A DNA stretch of 64,000 nt from Kosakonia oryziphila (GCF_900094795.1 NZ_FMBC01000006.1:62001-126000); one strand, 5' to 3'. Shown: positions 29,519-39,426, numbered from the stretch's first letter. Made by a program: numbers and translations. The notes: a model not told the origin generated them from the letters alone.

Positions 29519-30394
29519 TTATTTCTCTTGCGGTTCTCCGCTACCCAGTTCAGCACCGGTCAGCGGATCAACACGGGGATCGGATTGCGTACGTTCCGCC
29601 ATCGCTTTCACCAGCGCGCGCTGTTTATCGTTGAGTTGTACCGTGGCGAGGCCATCGCCGCCATCCACGGCAGGCTGCGGATCGGCCACGTAGTCGAAGT
29701 TTTCGTCGCTGTTCCAGCTTCCGCGCGGATCGTCGCCCTCGGACATGTTGTAGTACACATTGCTGTACTGTTCGATGGGCGGCAATTTACCTGGCGGAAA
29801 GTTATTACGAATGGAATAGAGCGCTTTCTCGAAGGAGAGTTGATGCGCCGCTTCTCGCGTCATCAGAAAACCCAGCGCATCTTTAACGCCCGGATCGTCC
29901 GTGACATTAATCAGCCGTTCGTAAATAATTTTCGCGCGTGCTTCTGCCGCAATATTGGAGCGCATATCCGCCGTGACTTCGCCAATGGTATCAATATAAG
30001 CCGCCGTCCACGGCACGCCGCCGGAATTCGTCAGGGCCGGGCCGCCGCCATATAACAGTGAAGTAATGTGGCTGTCATTGCCATTGGCGGTTAATGAGCG
30101 ATAAAGTTCCGCTTCATTTTCTGTACCTTCGGCCAGTTCGCCTTTTGCGCCTTTATTCAGCATGCCGACCAGAGTTCCGATAATTTCCAGATGGCTTAAT
30201 TCTTCGGTGGCAATATCCATCAACATCTCTTTGCGGCCACTGTCGTCATCGCCCAGGCCCTGGGTGAAATAACGGCAGGCTGCCGCCAGCTCGCCTTGCG
30301 GGCCGCCGAACTGTTCCAGTAATAGGTTCGCCAGCCCTGGGTTTGGCTCGCTGACGCGTACGGTGTACTGTAGTTGTTTTACGTGTCGAAACAT
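29519..30394 (-). CDS. katN: Manganese catalase KatN
   Basis: A 291-residue ferritin-like di-manganese catalase. The metal-ligand helices carry EELSHLEIIGTL and REAAHQLSFEKAL, with further Glu ligands near residues 35 and 150. The C-terminal tail (PVDPLTGAELG-like) is usual for the family. It decomposes hydrogen peroxide without haem. It is the last gene of yciG-yciF-yciE-katN, the order known in Salmonella, where the operon is RpoS-dependent. The gap to yciE is 21 bp. It is unrelated in fold to KatG at 8.2 kb. Confidence 0.92.
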   Translation of the reverse strand: MFRHVKQLQYTVRVSEPNPGLANLLLEQFGGPQGELAAACRYFTQGLGDDDSGRKEMLMDIATEELSHLEIIGTLVGMLNKGAKGELAEGTENEAELYRSLTANGNDSHITSLLYGGGPALTNSGGVPWTAAYIDTIGEVTADMRSNIAAEARAKIIYERLINVTDDPGVKDALGFLMTREAAHQLSFEKALYSIRNNFPPGKLPPIEQYSNVYYNMSEGDDPRGSWNSDENFDYVADPQPAVDGGDGLATVQLNDKQRALVKAMAERTQSDPRVDPLTGAELGSGEPQEK

Positions 30395-30415
30395 AAATTC
30401 TCCTGATGCTTTAGT

Positions 30416-30922
30416 TTATTTTTTAGCTTCTACACCGGCAGCGGCATCACGAAGTAAAAATTGTTCGGTAACGTCGGGTAAATGATTAAACGCCCATTCA
30501 GCCATCGCTTTCTCTTCGGCAAGAATTTGTTTGAAAATATCGATGCTGGCAATATCATCGACTTTTTCTGCCGCAGAAATTAACGACGTATAACAGGCAA
30601 TTTCAAATTGCTCGAATACGTAACTGCTGATTGAGCCTTTGACAACTTCATCAGAAGAAAACATGCCTCCAACGGCCTGGCCCATAGCACTCATTTTACT
30701 GGTGGCATCTTTCATTAATGATCGATTAATATTGTTGCGGTCGAGAACCTCTTCCAGAAGTTTAATTTGCCCTTGCGTTTCCGTTAAGTGTTGTTCAATT
30801 CTTGCACGCAGATCGGGATAATTATCGATGCGGCTACTCATTGCATTGAGCATCGATTCCGCTTGTTTTTCCATGGCGTGCGCGTCGCGTAACCAGTCAT
30901 GATAATTTTCTTGCGGCGTCAT
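30416..30922 (-). CDS. yciE: YciE, ferritin-like DUF892 protein
   Basis: A 168-residue all-helical protein of the YciE/YciF (DUF892) family. A helical hairpin with DWLRDAHAMEKQAE at the start and ISAAEKVDDIA later supplies the ferritin-like Glu/His residues. Family members bind a di-metal site and respond to osmotic and stationary-phase stress; the reaction is unknown. It lies between yciF (86 bp) and katN (21 bp) on the minus strand, in the Salmonella-like operon. Confidence 0.9.
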   Translation of the reverse strand: MTPQENYHDWLRDAHAMEKQAESMLNAMSSRIDNYPDLRARIEQHLTETQGQIKLLEEVLDRNNINRSLMKDATSKMSAMGQAVGGMFSSDEVVKGSISSYVFEQFEIACYTSLISAAEKVDDIASIDIFKQILAEEKAMAEWAFNHLPDVTEQFLLRDAAAGVEAKK

Positions 30923-31008
30923 AGTACATTCCTCTATTTTGGGGCTGTATTATTGACCCTGAAGAATAATATTATCAGGGATGACATTTGCTGGTTTACT
31001 GGCGGTTA

Positions 31009-31503
31009 TTAGCCTTCGGCTTTCTGGTTAATACTTGAAGTCGCTATTTTGGTAAGTAATGTATCGGTGGTTTTTTCTTCTTCTAACGTTTCGGCAAGTA
31101 ATTGCTGCGCCTTTTTCAGACCTAACTGACTGGCGAGGGTACAAAGCGTACCGTAGGAGGCAATTTCGTAATGTTCGACTTTTTGCGCGGCCGCAATCAG
31201 TCCGGCATCGCGTACGCTGCCTTTCTCCGTGGCTTCAATGGCTTCATTGGCTTCATCAATCAATCCTTCCATCGCGTGACATTTCATGCGCTTAAGTTTG
31301 ATATTGGGCTCGGCTTCTACTAACTGGTCAAGTCGCTCAATCTGCCCCTGGGTTTCTTCATAGTGCTTTTTGAAAGCCTCAGACAGCTCGCTGCTTGAAG
31401 ATTCTCGCGCCAGTTTGGAGAGCGCGCGGGTCAGTTGCTTCTCTGCGCTGTAAATATCAGAGAGAGAATGAATAAATAGATCTGTCAGGGAATTAATCTG
31501 CAT
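31009..31503 (-). CDS. yciF: YciF, ferritin-like DUF892 protein
   Basis: A 164-residue helical protein. LTDLFIHSLSDIYSAEKQLT opens the family domain, and AAQKVEHYEIASYGTL contains the conserved Glu-x-x-His of the ferritin-like metal site. E. coli YciF is a dimer of such bundles. It is paralogous to yciE next door. It follows yciG after 98 bp that hold a strong hairpin (31536-31556), which may reduce read-through from yciG. Confidence 0.92.
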   Translation of the reverse strand: MQINSLTDLFIHSLSDIYSAEKQLTRALSKLARESSSSELSEAFKKHYEETQGQIERLDQLVEAEPNIKLKRMKCHAMEGLIDEANEAIEATEKGSVRDAGLIAAAQKVEHYEIASYGTLCTLASQLGLKKAQQLLAETLEEEKTTDTLLTKIATSSINQKAEG

Positions 31504-31535
31504 AGAGAATTACCTTTCATGCAAGAGAAAATAAT

Positions 31536-31556
31536 GGCGAGCCATGTAGGCTCGCC
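31536..31556 (-). terminator. Intra-operon hairpin between yciG and yciF
   Basis: GGCGAGCC (31536-31543) and its exact complement (31549-31556) close a 5-nt loop. On the minus strand it runs into ATTATTTT, so partial termination after yciG is likely. Confidence 0.6.
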
Positions 31557-31601
31557 GTAAAGTGCTAATTACTAAGATGCTTGAAGCGAGGTGGTAATGA
31601 A

Positions 31602-31784
31602 TCATTCACCTGATTTGCGGCCACCGCCATGGCTATTTTGGCCGCCTTTTTTTCCGGCTTCAGATGCACGCTGCGGATCATTTTTGAAATTACCGCCGCT
31701 GTGTTGACCACCTTTACGACCTGCTTCGGATGCTTTTTCACGATCTTCTGCGAAATTACCAGAACCGCCACGATGTTCAGTCAT
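31602..31784 (-). CDS. yciG: YciG, KGG-repeat stress protein
   Basis: A 60-residue hydrophilic Gly-rich protein with repeated short units (KASEAGRKGGQ, RASEAGKKGGQ), the KGG motif of YciG/con-10-like stress proteins. It is probably disordered. It is the first gene of the yciGFE-katN operon. In enterics the homologue is RpoS-controlled; a candidate promoter lies ~75 bases upstream of the start. Confidence 0.92.
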   Translation of the reverse strand: MTEHRGGSGNFAEDREKASEAGRKGGQHSGGNFKNDPQRASEAGKKGGQNSHGGGRKSGE

Positions 31785-31857
31785 GTTATTTCTCCAGTTT
31801 CGTTGTTTAAAATAAACGACATGTTTTGCATCTCAATGTCGTCGGTGCTCGTGATTA

Positions 31858-31885
31858 AAGTTAGTTGCTATCGAAAATTAGTCAA
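31858..31885 (-). promoter_or_regulatory. Candidate promoter of yciGFE-katN
   Basis: On the minus strand TTGACT (31885-31880), a 16-bp spacer and TAACTT (31863-31858), with C immediately before the -10 as sigmaS favours. Assignment to sigmaS rests on the family, not on this match. Confidence 0.35.
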
Positions 31886-32566
31886 ACCGAAGCGGTAAAA
31901 ATTGATGTGATGAAAAATTAGTCACTTGGTATATATTCTAAAGCCGTTGTGTAAGTTATATATCTTTGCAGATAAAGAGCTTATGGTCATTTTTATAGAT
32001 ATTGAATAATAACTATGGTTACTAAATGGCTAAAATGACGGAGAAATAGCCGAAATAGTGACTTTTGTTTACTCGTTTGCATTGCCCTGAAAAGGATTTA
32101 CATAAATTTTGTTAATTGTTTTAAGACAAATCTTAGAGGAAAGAGAGGCATAGCTGTGATGTGTCGTGCACCTAACATCTTTTTTATGCAGAAAGGAAGA
32201 GTCGAAACGTTAGCAGCAATAAAAAGACCTTCAGGAACAGGAAATCCGGACCGATCCTGAAGGCATGCAAATGCATATTCGCTACCGGAATTAGTCTGCT
32301 AACAATTAAGAAAAACGCTCTCAGAATAGTCCTGGTTAAGATGCGTTAGCACTGAATGTTACTGTTTCTCAGTATGGGTAATCACCCAGGGTGTTGTTTA
32401 ATATATTAATTTTAAACGAATTTAATTGATTTTTGTTGTCTGGTATTTCTGATAAAAGTATTTCCGCCAGGGATGAACGCCATTTTATTGTGCAGATAAA
32501 TTAATAATTCGCGTAAATGCAACCTTCGTTCACACTTAATACCTCCGATGACAAAAGGAGGAATTT
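31886..32566. other. AT-rich gene-free region
   Basis: About 680 bases, clearly richer in A+T than the flanks, without a credible coding frame. The only structure noted is a 9-bp inverted repeat CCTTCAGGA/TCCTGAAGG (32228-32236, 32255-32263) around an 18-nt loop. Shine-Dalgarno GGAGGAAT for the next gene is at its end. Confidence 0.5.
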
Positions 32567-32893
32567 ATGCAAACCGAACATAAAACCTGTAGCGATGCCT
32601 GTTACCAATGCGCCATTGCCTGCGAGCATTGCGCGGCGAGTTGTCTGAATGAAGAGGATATGGCAATGATGCGCAACTGCATCAAGCTGGATCTTCAGTG
32701 CGCGGCGCTCTGTCGGCTGGTGGGGCAGTTTATGGCGCTGGAGAATGAATATCTGCAACCGCTGTGCCGGGTATGTGTGGATATTTGTAAATCCTGCGCT
32801 GAAGAGTGTAGCAGGCACCAGCATGAACACTGCCAGCAGTGCGCGCAGGCGTGTCGAACCTGCGCGCAAGCCTGCCTGCAACTGGCCGCCTGA
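32567..32893 (+). CDS. Cys-rich four-helix-bundle copper-binding protein (Csp3/YhjQ-like)
   Basis: A 108-residue protein with Cys in helical spacing across its whole length (CSDACYQCAIACEHCAASC; CRVCVDICKSCAEEC; CQQCAQACRTCAQAC), plus several His. This pattern is that of the Csp family, in which Cys residues line a four-helix bundle and store Cu(I). There is no signal peptide, so it is a cytosolic Csp3 type. An excellent GGAGGAAT ribosome site precedes the ATG. No copper efflux gene or CueR site is adjacent. The family was once annotated as a ferredoxin, which the spacing does not support. Confidence 0.82.
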   Translation: MQTEHKTCSDACYQCAIACEHCAASCLNEEDMAMMRNCIKLDLQCAALCRLVGQFMALENEYLQPLCRVCVDICKSCAEECSRHQHEHCQQCAQACRTCAQACLQLAA

Positions 32894-32929
32894 TGCGGTA
32901 ATAAGCGCGGTGGCGCTGACCCGGTATTC

Positions 32930-35320
32930 CTATTCCGGCGCAGCGTCGCTGCCTTGCTGTGACGGCCATTTCCAGTTCTGCACTTCCGGCAGATCTTCAC
33001 CGTATTCGCGGACGTAACGATGGTGGGCTGCGATTTTCTCCTGCAACAGATCAAGGATCTCGTCCGCTTTACCTTGCAGCGACGGCACGCGTAATATCGC
33101 TTCCTGCGCCAGATGAAAGCGATCCAGTTCGTTCAGTACCGTCATATCAAACGGCGTGGTTGTAGTGCCTTCCTCCATAAAACCGCGTACGTGAAAGTTG
33201 CGGTGGTTGTTGCGCAGGTAGGTCAAACGGTGGATCAAACTGGGGTAGCCGTGGAAGGCGAAAACGACCGGCTTATCGGCGGTGAAAAGGGCGTCAAACG
33301 CCTCTTCGCTCAGGCCGTGCGGGTGTTGATCGCTGGTCTGTAAAGCCATTAAATCAACCACGTTCACTACCTGAATACGTAACGCTGGCAGGAATTCACG
33401 CAGCAGATCGACCGCCGCGAGTGTCTCCATGGTGGGTACGTCACCGGCACAGGCCATCACCACATCCGGCGTTTCACCTTCCTCAACCGTGCCAGCCCAG
33501 TACCAAATCCCCATTCCGTCCGCACAGTGCTTAGCTGCGCCATCAAGCGTTAGCCATTGTGGCTCAGGCTGTTTCCCGGCGACGATCACATTGATGCGAT
33601 CCCAGGTTTTCAGGCAGTGATCCGCCACGCAAAGCAGCGTGTTGGCATCTGGCGGCAGATAAATGCGCACAATATCGGCTTTCTTGTTGGCAACGTGATC
33701 GATAAAGCCAGGATCCTGATGGCTATAGCCGTTGTGATCCTGGCGCCAGACATGGGACGAGAGCAGGTAATTCAGCGAGGAGATGGGCGCCCGCCACGGC
33801 AATTTTCGGGACACTTTCAGCCACTTGGCATGCTGGTTAAACATCGAATCGACAATATGAATAAAAGCTTCATAGCAATTAAACAGGCCGTGCCGCCCGG
33901 TGAGCAGATACCCTTCCAGCCAGCCCTGACATTGATGTTCGCTGAGAATCTCCATCACCCGACCATCGGGCGCGAGCTGTTCATCCCACGGTTTTTGCGC
34001 CGCCTGCCACGTGCGGCTGGTCACATCAAACACTTTACTCAGACGATTAGATGCCGTTTCATCGGGGCCAAAAAGGCGGAAGTTATCTGCATTTTCCCGG
34101 AAAATGCCTGCCAGATATGCGCCAAGTGCCGCAGTGGATTCCGCCTGGGATTCACCGGGAGATGTCACCTCCACGGCGTAAGGTTGCAGTGCCGGTGTTA
34201 TCAGTTCGCGGCGTAAACGGCCGCCGTTCGCCCATGGCGAAGCGCCCATGCGTTTATCACCGTTGGGTGCCAGCGCGCGCAATTCCGCCTTTAACTGACC
34301 GTTTTCATCAAAGAGATCCTCCGGCTGGTAGCTTTGCATCCAATGTTGCAGGATCTGGCGATGTTCGTCGTTTTCCCGGCATGAAGAAACCGGCACCTGG
34401 TGTGCGCGCCAGAAATCTTCCACCTTTTTGCCGTCCACCGTTTGCGGGCCAGTCCAGCCTTTGGGGCTGCGTAACAAAATGATCGGTCAACGCGGTAAAC
34501 GCTCTGCTGTCTGATGGTTGCGCGCCTGCTGCTGAAAATTCGCAATGTGGTCAAGGGCGTTATCCAGCGCCTGTGCCATATCGCGATGCATTTGTTCCGG
34601 CTCATGGCCGCTAACCAGCAGGGGTTCATACCCGTAGCCGCGAAACAGTTGAAACAGATCGTCATCGCTGGCGCGCCCAAGGATGGTCGGGTTAGCAATC
34701 TTGTAACCATTAAGATGCAAAATCGGTAGTACTGCGCCGTCGCGCACGGCATTGAGGAATTTAATCCCATGCCAGCTTGAGGCCAGCGGGCCGGTTTCCG
34801 CTTCACCATCGCCAATCACGCAGGCGGCAATCAGCGACGGGTTATCAAATACTGCGCCGAACGCATGTGCCAGCGAGTAACCCAGTTCGCCGCCTTCATT
34901 AATGGAACCGGGCGTTTCCGGCGCGGCGTGGCTGGGGATCCCGCCGGGAAAAGAGAACTGACGGAACAATTTTTTCATCCCCTGAGCATCCTGGCTCACC
35001 TGCGGATAAATGTCGCTGTAGGAGCCTTCAAGCCAGGTATTCGCCACCATGCCTGGACCGCCATGCCCTGGGCCGCAGATATAGATCATATCGAGATCGC
35101 GCTGGCGTATAACGCGGTTGAGATGGGCATAAATAAAGTTAAGACCCGGCGTGGTCCCCCAATGTCCCAGCAGGCGCGGCTTGATGTGCTCCGGCTTGAG
35201 GGGTTCGCGCAGTAAAGGGTTATCCATCAGGTAAATTTGTCCAACGGAGAGGTAATTAGCGGCCCGCCAGTAGCGATCGATCAATTTAATGTCATGGTCA
35301 GAAAGGGAAGATGCCGTCAT
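32930..35320 (-). pseudogene. xfp: Phosphoketolase, interrupted by one in-frame TGA
   Basis: A full-length (796-codon) xylulose-5-phosphate/fructose-6-phosphate phosphoketolase frame. The N-terminal part (277 codons) carries [17 protein letters not shown] and the TPP motif [11 protein letters not shown]. Codon 278 is TGA (34487-34489), where the family has Trp (RxRWP). The frame then continues without shift through [10 protein letters not shown] to the C-terminus. One G-to-A change explains it. The enzyme cleaves sugar phosphates to acetyl phosphate. The rest shows no decay, so the lesion is recent, an assembly error, or read through (TGA is followed by C, a leaky context). The start is preceded by AGGAG. 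Confidence 0.85.
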
Positions 35321-35479
35321 GTGTTCTCCTTTTGTGTTGTTGCGGTGAGGTCAGAAGAGGTAACTCCTGTCAACGTTGATTCTCCTTAAGCCTGGCATAG
35401 ATGTTAAGGAGAGGCGTCGGGACGCGGTTTCTGGCCTATGTTGTAAGCTTGATAAATGTTCATCTGGTGGAGAAGGTCA

Positions 35480-35803
35480 ATGGCGAAAACAGTGATGCAG
35501 GAATATCTGGTTCTGGGCGGCGAGCACCATGGCGAAGTCTGGCGCGGCGTTTACCCGGCGCTCTGGTTAACGCTGCCGGATAACGATAAACGCGGCTGGC
35601 AGTTTCATATGCGCGACAGCGGAGAGAAAGTCGAGTTACGCCCGGATGCGCAACTTTTTATTACCGAATGGAAATCACCGCAAGGTTCGATTTGGCTATT
35701 GATTGCCGAAGAAAATTTAACCGAATTTGATGTTGCTGATGAAATTGCCCGTATCTTTCCGCCGCTGCGCCCTCTGGATGGGCCGTCCGAAGATTTCGCC
35801 TGA
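35480..35803 (+). CDS. Uncharacterised 107-residue protein
   Basis: A soluble acidic protein with no signal peptide, helix span or recognised motif. It has many Trp and aromatic residues (VWRGVYPALWLTLPD; ITEWKSPQGSIWLLIAEE), suggesting a compact beta fold. The ATG at 35480 is chosen because GGAGAAGG lies 6 bases upstream; an in-frame start at 35456 has none. It is divergent from the phosphoketolase gene and convergent with the EAL gene. Function is unknown. Confidence 0.7.
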   Translation: MAKTVMQEYLVLGGEHHGEVWRGVYPALWLTLPDNDKRGWQFHMRDSGEKVELRPDAQLFITEWKSPQGSIWLLIAEENLTEFDVADEIARIFPPLRPLDGPSEDFA

Positions 35804-36052
35804 ATCTGATACCGAAAGCGAGCCAGCCTGCCAGGCTTCTGGATGGTGTTCTTCATCTCTGGAGATCGAAACGGCAAGGGGCGGAATAATGAAACACGAT
35901 GAGACGTTGCCCGGCGTGTCTGAAAGCGCCCGGGCGCTGAATTTCGAAGCCGGGTTTCGGCGGCCCTGGCAGCGATAACTTGCAGAAAGAGAGTGCGGAA
36001 CGCGCTCCTTAAGCGCAGCGTTTCGCTGCCACGACTCCAGCATTAAGGCTAT

Positions 36053-37618
36053 TCAGCACACCACATCGTGTGTATCGTCTTTCGGGGTAGTCGGATCATT
36101 AACAGCCACCTTCACTTTGGGTTTTGACAGCAAAATTTTGATCAGATCCTGAAAGTTGACCGGCTTATAGAAGTAGTAACCTTGCAGGAAAGTGATGTTA
36201 TTTTGATTCAGGTAATCAAGTTGTTCTTTCGTTTCGACGCCTTCAGCGACGATGCTTAAAGAGAGTTTGCGTGCCAGATCCAGTACGCAATCTAAAATCC
36301 GCGTCGAGTCCTGTTCGGCATTCACTCTGGCAACGAAACTCTGGTCGATTTTAATGTAATCGATATGCAGATCCTGCAAGTAAGACAGCCCTGAGTAGCC
36401 AGTGCCGAAATCGTCCAGGGCAATAACAAACCCATTTTCATGCAGGGTATTTAGCCGCTGTACAAGATCTTCATCCACGTCTAAGGGCTCACGTTCGGTG
36501 ACTTCAATCACCAGATTGAGCGCAGGATGGTTGAAACTGTGTTTGAATTTCAGACACTCCGCGACAAAATCGGGTGAAGCAATATGGGCTGCGCTGACGT
36601 TAATACCGATGTGAAAACCTTCTGGTAACCTGTGGGCAATGACATTCATATGGGTCACCACCTGCCTCATCAGGCTTTGCGTTAGCGGTATGATCAGATC
36701 TGATTTTTCGGCTAAAGGGATAAATAATGCGGGCGGGATATAACCGGATCGCGGGTGTTTCCAGCGCGCCAGTACCTCGACGCCGCACAGGGTTCCTTCT
36801 CTGCCATTCACCACAGGCTGGTAAAAAGGCACGATCTCGCCGTTGGTGATGGCCCGGCGCAGCGTCTCTGCCGGCGTGGCATTTTTATTCAGGTATTTAA
36901 CCAGTGCGAAGGCCGTTGCGCAGGAGATGAACAGGATGAAAATCAGGATGCCAGGCCCCTGCGAGACGAGCCGGAGCAGGCTAAATAGCGGCGGTTGAGT
37001 GTAAATGATGCTGAAGGGATACGTTTTCGAATCGACCTGTCCGGAAGGGAGAGTGTTTATGTTAAGCGCTGTGATATCCCCCGACAGGCCAATCACATTA
37101 TTCCCGACGCGCAATCTGTAGATAATGCCCTCTAACGGCGCATTCAGCGCCTCGCGAATATGCTGATCGCTGATGGTGACCAGCACGCGGCTTGCGGCAA
37201 ATCGCGTCTGATAGACCATAAAAGGCTGTTCATTTGCTGCGTCCTCTGCTGGCGCGAGAAACAGACGCGAAGCCGACATTTTGGGAATCCGCGCCAGCAG
37301 CCCGCGATTCCCCGGTAGCGATGAGCACCAGATCTCCCCATCTTTAACAATCAGGATTGTGCGCAGGTGGGGTTGCAGGGCGGCCTCAGTACCGAGCTGA
37401 AATTGTCCTTCCGTATCGCATCCTTTAACCGCAATGCCAACGGCGAGACGGGTGGCATGGGAAGCCTCATCAAGAATGTTGTTGATGCTGTTTACCGCGT
37501 AACGGGCTCCCTCCAGGCGGTCTGTCCGGGCGGAGTACCAGAGTTGCAAATTAAGAATAAAAACGCCGGTAATAAAAAGAAGCACTGCCGCGATGAGAGG
37601 AATAAGGGCATTGCGCAT
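36053..37618 (-). CDS. Cyclic-di-GMP phosphodiesterase, CSS-EAL (PdeC type)
   Basis: A 521-residue membrane protein. One N-terminal helix is followed by a periplasmic CSS domain with the motif WCSSLPG, a second helix at ~residues 235-255, and a C-terminal EAL domain. The EAL signature reads EVL (CGVEVLARW), with DDFGTGYS and EGVETKEQ intact, so hydrolysis of c-di-GMP is expected. In this family the periplasmic Cys pair senses redox state. ATG 37618 has AGGA before it; a TTG at 37669 has no ribosome site. It is not in an operon. Confidence 0.85.
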   Translation of the reverse strand: MRNALIPLIAAVLLFITGVFILNLQLWYSARTDRLEGARYAVNSINNILDEASHATRLAVGIAVKGCDTEGQFQLGTEAALQPHLRTILIVKDGEIWCSSLPGNRGLLARIPKMSASRLFLAPAEDAANEQPFMVYQTRFAASRVLVTISDQHIREALNAPLEGIIYRLRVGNNVIGLSGDITALNINTLPSGQVDSKTYPFSIIYTQPPLFSLLRLVSQGPGILIFILFISCATAFALVKYLNKNATPAETLRRAITNGEIVPFYQPVVNGREGTLCGVEVLARWKHPRSGYIPPALFIPLAEKSDLIIPLTQSLMRQVVTHMNVIAHRLPEGFHIGINVSAAHIASPDFVAECLKFKHSFNHPALNLVIEVTEREPLDVDEDLVQRLNTLHENGFVIALDDFGTGYSGLSYLQDLHIDYIKIDQSFVARVNAEQDSTRILDCVLDLARKLSLSIVAEGVETKEQLDYLNQNNITFLQGYYFYKPVNFQDLIKILLSKPKVKVAVNDPTTPKDDTHDVVC

Positions 37619-38135
37619 CGTTTGTCCTGGGCGAATTGGTTGATTTCTCGTATCAAAATGTAAGTACAAAAAGCACGGTTGAGAGAAGCTGAAATCGCCA
37701 GCGCACGGTGTGTATCGTTATGGCTGAAATGGCGTTGCTGTACATTATTACGTTAGTGCGAACGCCAGCCGCCCGTTTACGTCTCTTTTTTTTTGCTGAC
37801 AGCACGACAACGTCGACAATGCATTTTGACTGTGAATAATAGTCTTAACAATTAATATCGGCACATGAAAAATTGCCCGCCAGATCCTGCGTAAATGATA
37901 GGATAGAATTAATGGTAACGCAGATAAGATAATTTCTGAAACATTATAAACGAGCATGATAGCTATTATCATTTCGGGAGTGAGCGTTCATGGAAATGAA
38001 AACCAGCAGATGCTGGGTTTCATTCATTTCTTCTTAATCTGGCGTTAAGACTGGCATAATAAACTATCAATACGATTTTTTTTCATATCGGCAATGCCAG
38101 GCAGATTCATTCACTGATAAAAGGCAAACATAAGC
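37619..38135. other. Gene-free region with a strong hairpin
   Basis: No credible gene in ~515 bases. An imperfect 13-bp stem (37995-38007 with 38012-38024, one mismatch, 4-nt loop) is followed by a T-rich but interrupted tail on the plus strand. A separate run of nine Ts lies at ~37787-37795 without a hairpin. Confidence 0.45.
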
Positions 38136-38825
38136 ATGCATCTGGAACTACACAGCATCGGAAGAGTCGGGTGGCTCCGGGCAGCAGTGCTGGGAGCCAA
38201 TGATGGTATCGTGTCGACGGCCAGCCTTGTTCTCGGGGTTGCGTCTGCGGGAAGTTCTTCCTCCGGGGTGTTGCTGGCGGGTGTTGCCGGGCTGGTCGCA
38301 GGCGCTATGTCTATGGCGACCGGAGAATATGTCTCCGTCTCATCGCAAGCCGATACAGAAAAGGCTGCGATTGCCCAGGAGAAAAGGGAGCTGGCGACGG
38401 ATTATGATGGAGAGGTACAGGAACTGGCTTCACTGTATATGCAACGGGGGCTGGCGCCTTCGCTTGCCCGCGAGGTCGCGGTACAGTTGATGGCAAAGGA
38501 CGCGCTCGATGCTCATGCCCGTGAAGAACTGGGCCTGACGGAGACAAATTCAGCACAGCCGCTACAGGCCGCGATTTTTTCAGCCATCAGCTTTTCTGCC
38601 GGTGCGGTGTTGCCGGTTCTGGTGGCGTGGTTAACTCCGGCACCGCTAGTTTTGCTGTTCATCATCCTTTCCACACTTTTTTCACTGGCGCTGCTCGGCT
38701 ATATCTCCTCGGTCGCAGGCAAAGCGCCACCGGTGAAAGCCATTATTAGAATCACCTTCTGGAGCGCCATGGCGATGGCTTTGTCGATGGGGGCGGGTTC
38801 GCTCGCCGGACAGGCGCTGGCTTAA
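38136..38825 (+). CDS. VIT-family transporter (VIT1/CCC1-like)
   Basis: A 229-residue membrane protein with five hydrophobic segments. LGANDGIVSTASLVLGVASA opens the family domain, and SMATGEYVSVSSQADTEKA is the conserved metal-binding loop after helix 2. VIT1/CCC1 proteins move Fe2+ or Mn2+ by proton antiport. The bacterial role is probably metal efflux or detoxification. It lies 42 bp upstream of a cytochrome b561 gene and may share its transcript. Confidence 0.85.
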   Translation: MHLELHSIGRVGWLRAAVLGANDGIVSTASLVLGVASAGSSSSGVLLAGVAGLVAGAMSMATGEYVSVSSQADTEKAAIAQEKRELATDYDGEVQELASLYMQRGLAPSLAREVAVQLMAKDALDAHAREELGLTETNSAQPLQAAIFSAISFSAGAVLPVLVAWLTPAPLVLLFIILSTLFSLALLGYISSVAGKAPPVKAIIRITFWSAMAMALSMGAGSLAGQALA

Positions 38826-38867
38826 ATAATCGTTTTATTCTCAGGATAGAAAACTCAGGACAGAAAA

Positions 38868-39404
38868 ATGAAGAAATACTCAGGTGGGCAGATAGCATTA
38901 CACTGGCTGGTTTTATTGCTGATCGTTGTCACGTACGCCGCGATGGAATTCAAGGGCATTTTCCCCAAAGATTCTGTCGGTCGTTACTGGATGGCAATAA
39001 CACATTACACTTGTGGTGTCAGTGTGTTTATTCTGATGCTGATCAGAATGGTATTTAGATTTATTTTCCCGGAACCACCGGTTGTTCCCGCTCTGCCACA
39101 ATGGCAAAAACTCAGCGCCACTGTTGTGCATTTTATTTTATATGCACTGTTTATTTTTCTTCCACTTTTGGGAGTGGTGTCGCTCTATTATGGCCAGAAA
39201 GAGTGGAGTTTTCTGTTTATTAACATGCCGGTTGCGGCGGAAAAAAATAGCGTACTGCAACATAGCCTGAAAGAGGTTCATGAATTACTGGCTAATGCAG
39301 GCTATTTTCTCATCGGCTTGCATGCTGCGGCGGCGCTGCTGCACCACTATATACTGCGGGATAATACATTACTGAGAATGATGCCAGGCAAACGCCAGGA
39401 TTAA
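38868..39404 (+). CDS. Cytochrome b561 (CybB family)
   Basis: A 178-residue protein with four transmembrane helices. The haem-ligand His residues are placed as in CybB: IALHWLVLLL in helix 1, THYTCGVSVF in helix 2 and HELLANAGYFLIGLHAAAAL in the C-terminal pair. It transfers electrons from ubiquinol, in some members to superoxide. It is followed by a strong terminator. There are several paralogues in enterics, so no symbol is given. Confidence 0.87.
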   Translation: MKKYSGGQIALHWLVLLLIVVTYAAMEFKGIFPKDSVGRYWMAITHYTCGVSVFILMLIRMVFRFIFPEPPVVPALPQWQKLSATVVHFILYALFIFLPLLGVVSLYYGQKEWSFLFINMPVAAEKNSVLQHSLKEVHELLANAGYFLIGLHAAAALLHHYILRDNTLLRMMPGKRQD

Positions 39405-39426
39405 GCAGGTTTTCCCGGAACGAGAA

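Noticed and set aside
35889-35978. 29-residue frame after the 107-residue protein
   Set aside because: Only a weak purine run precedes its ATG and no terminator or promoter supports it.
37748-37972. 74-residue hydrophobic frame on the minus strand
   Set aside because: No ribosome site, starts with repeated Ile/Leu in AT-rich DNA, and no family resemblance; looks like chance.
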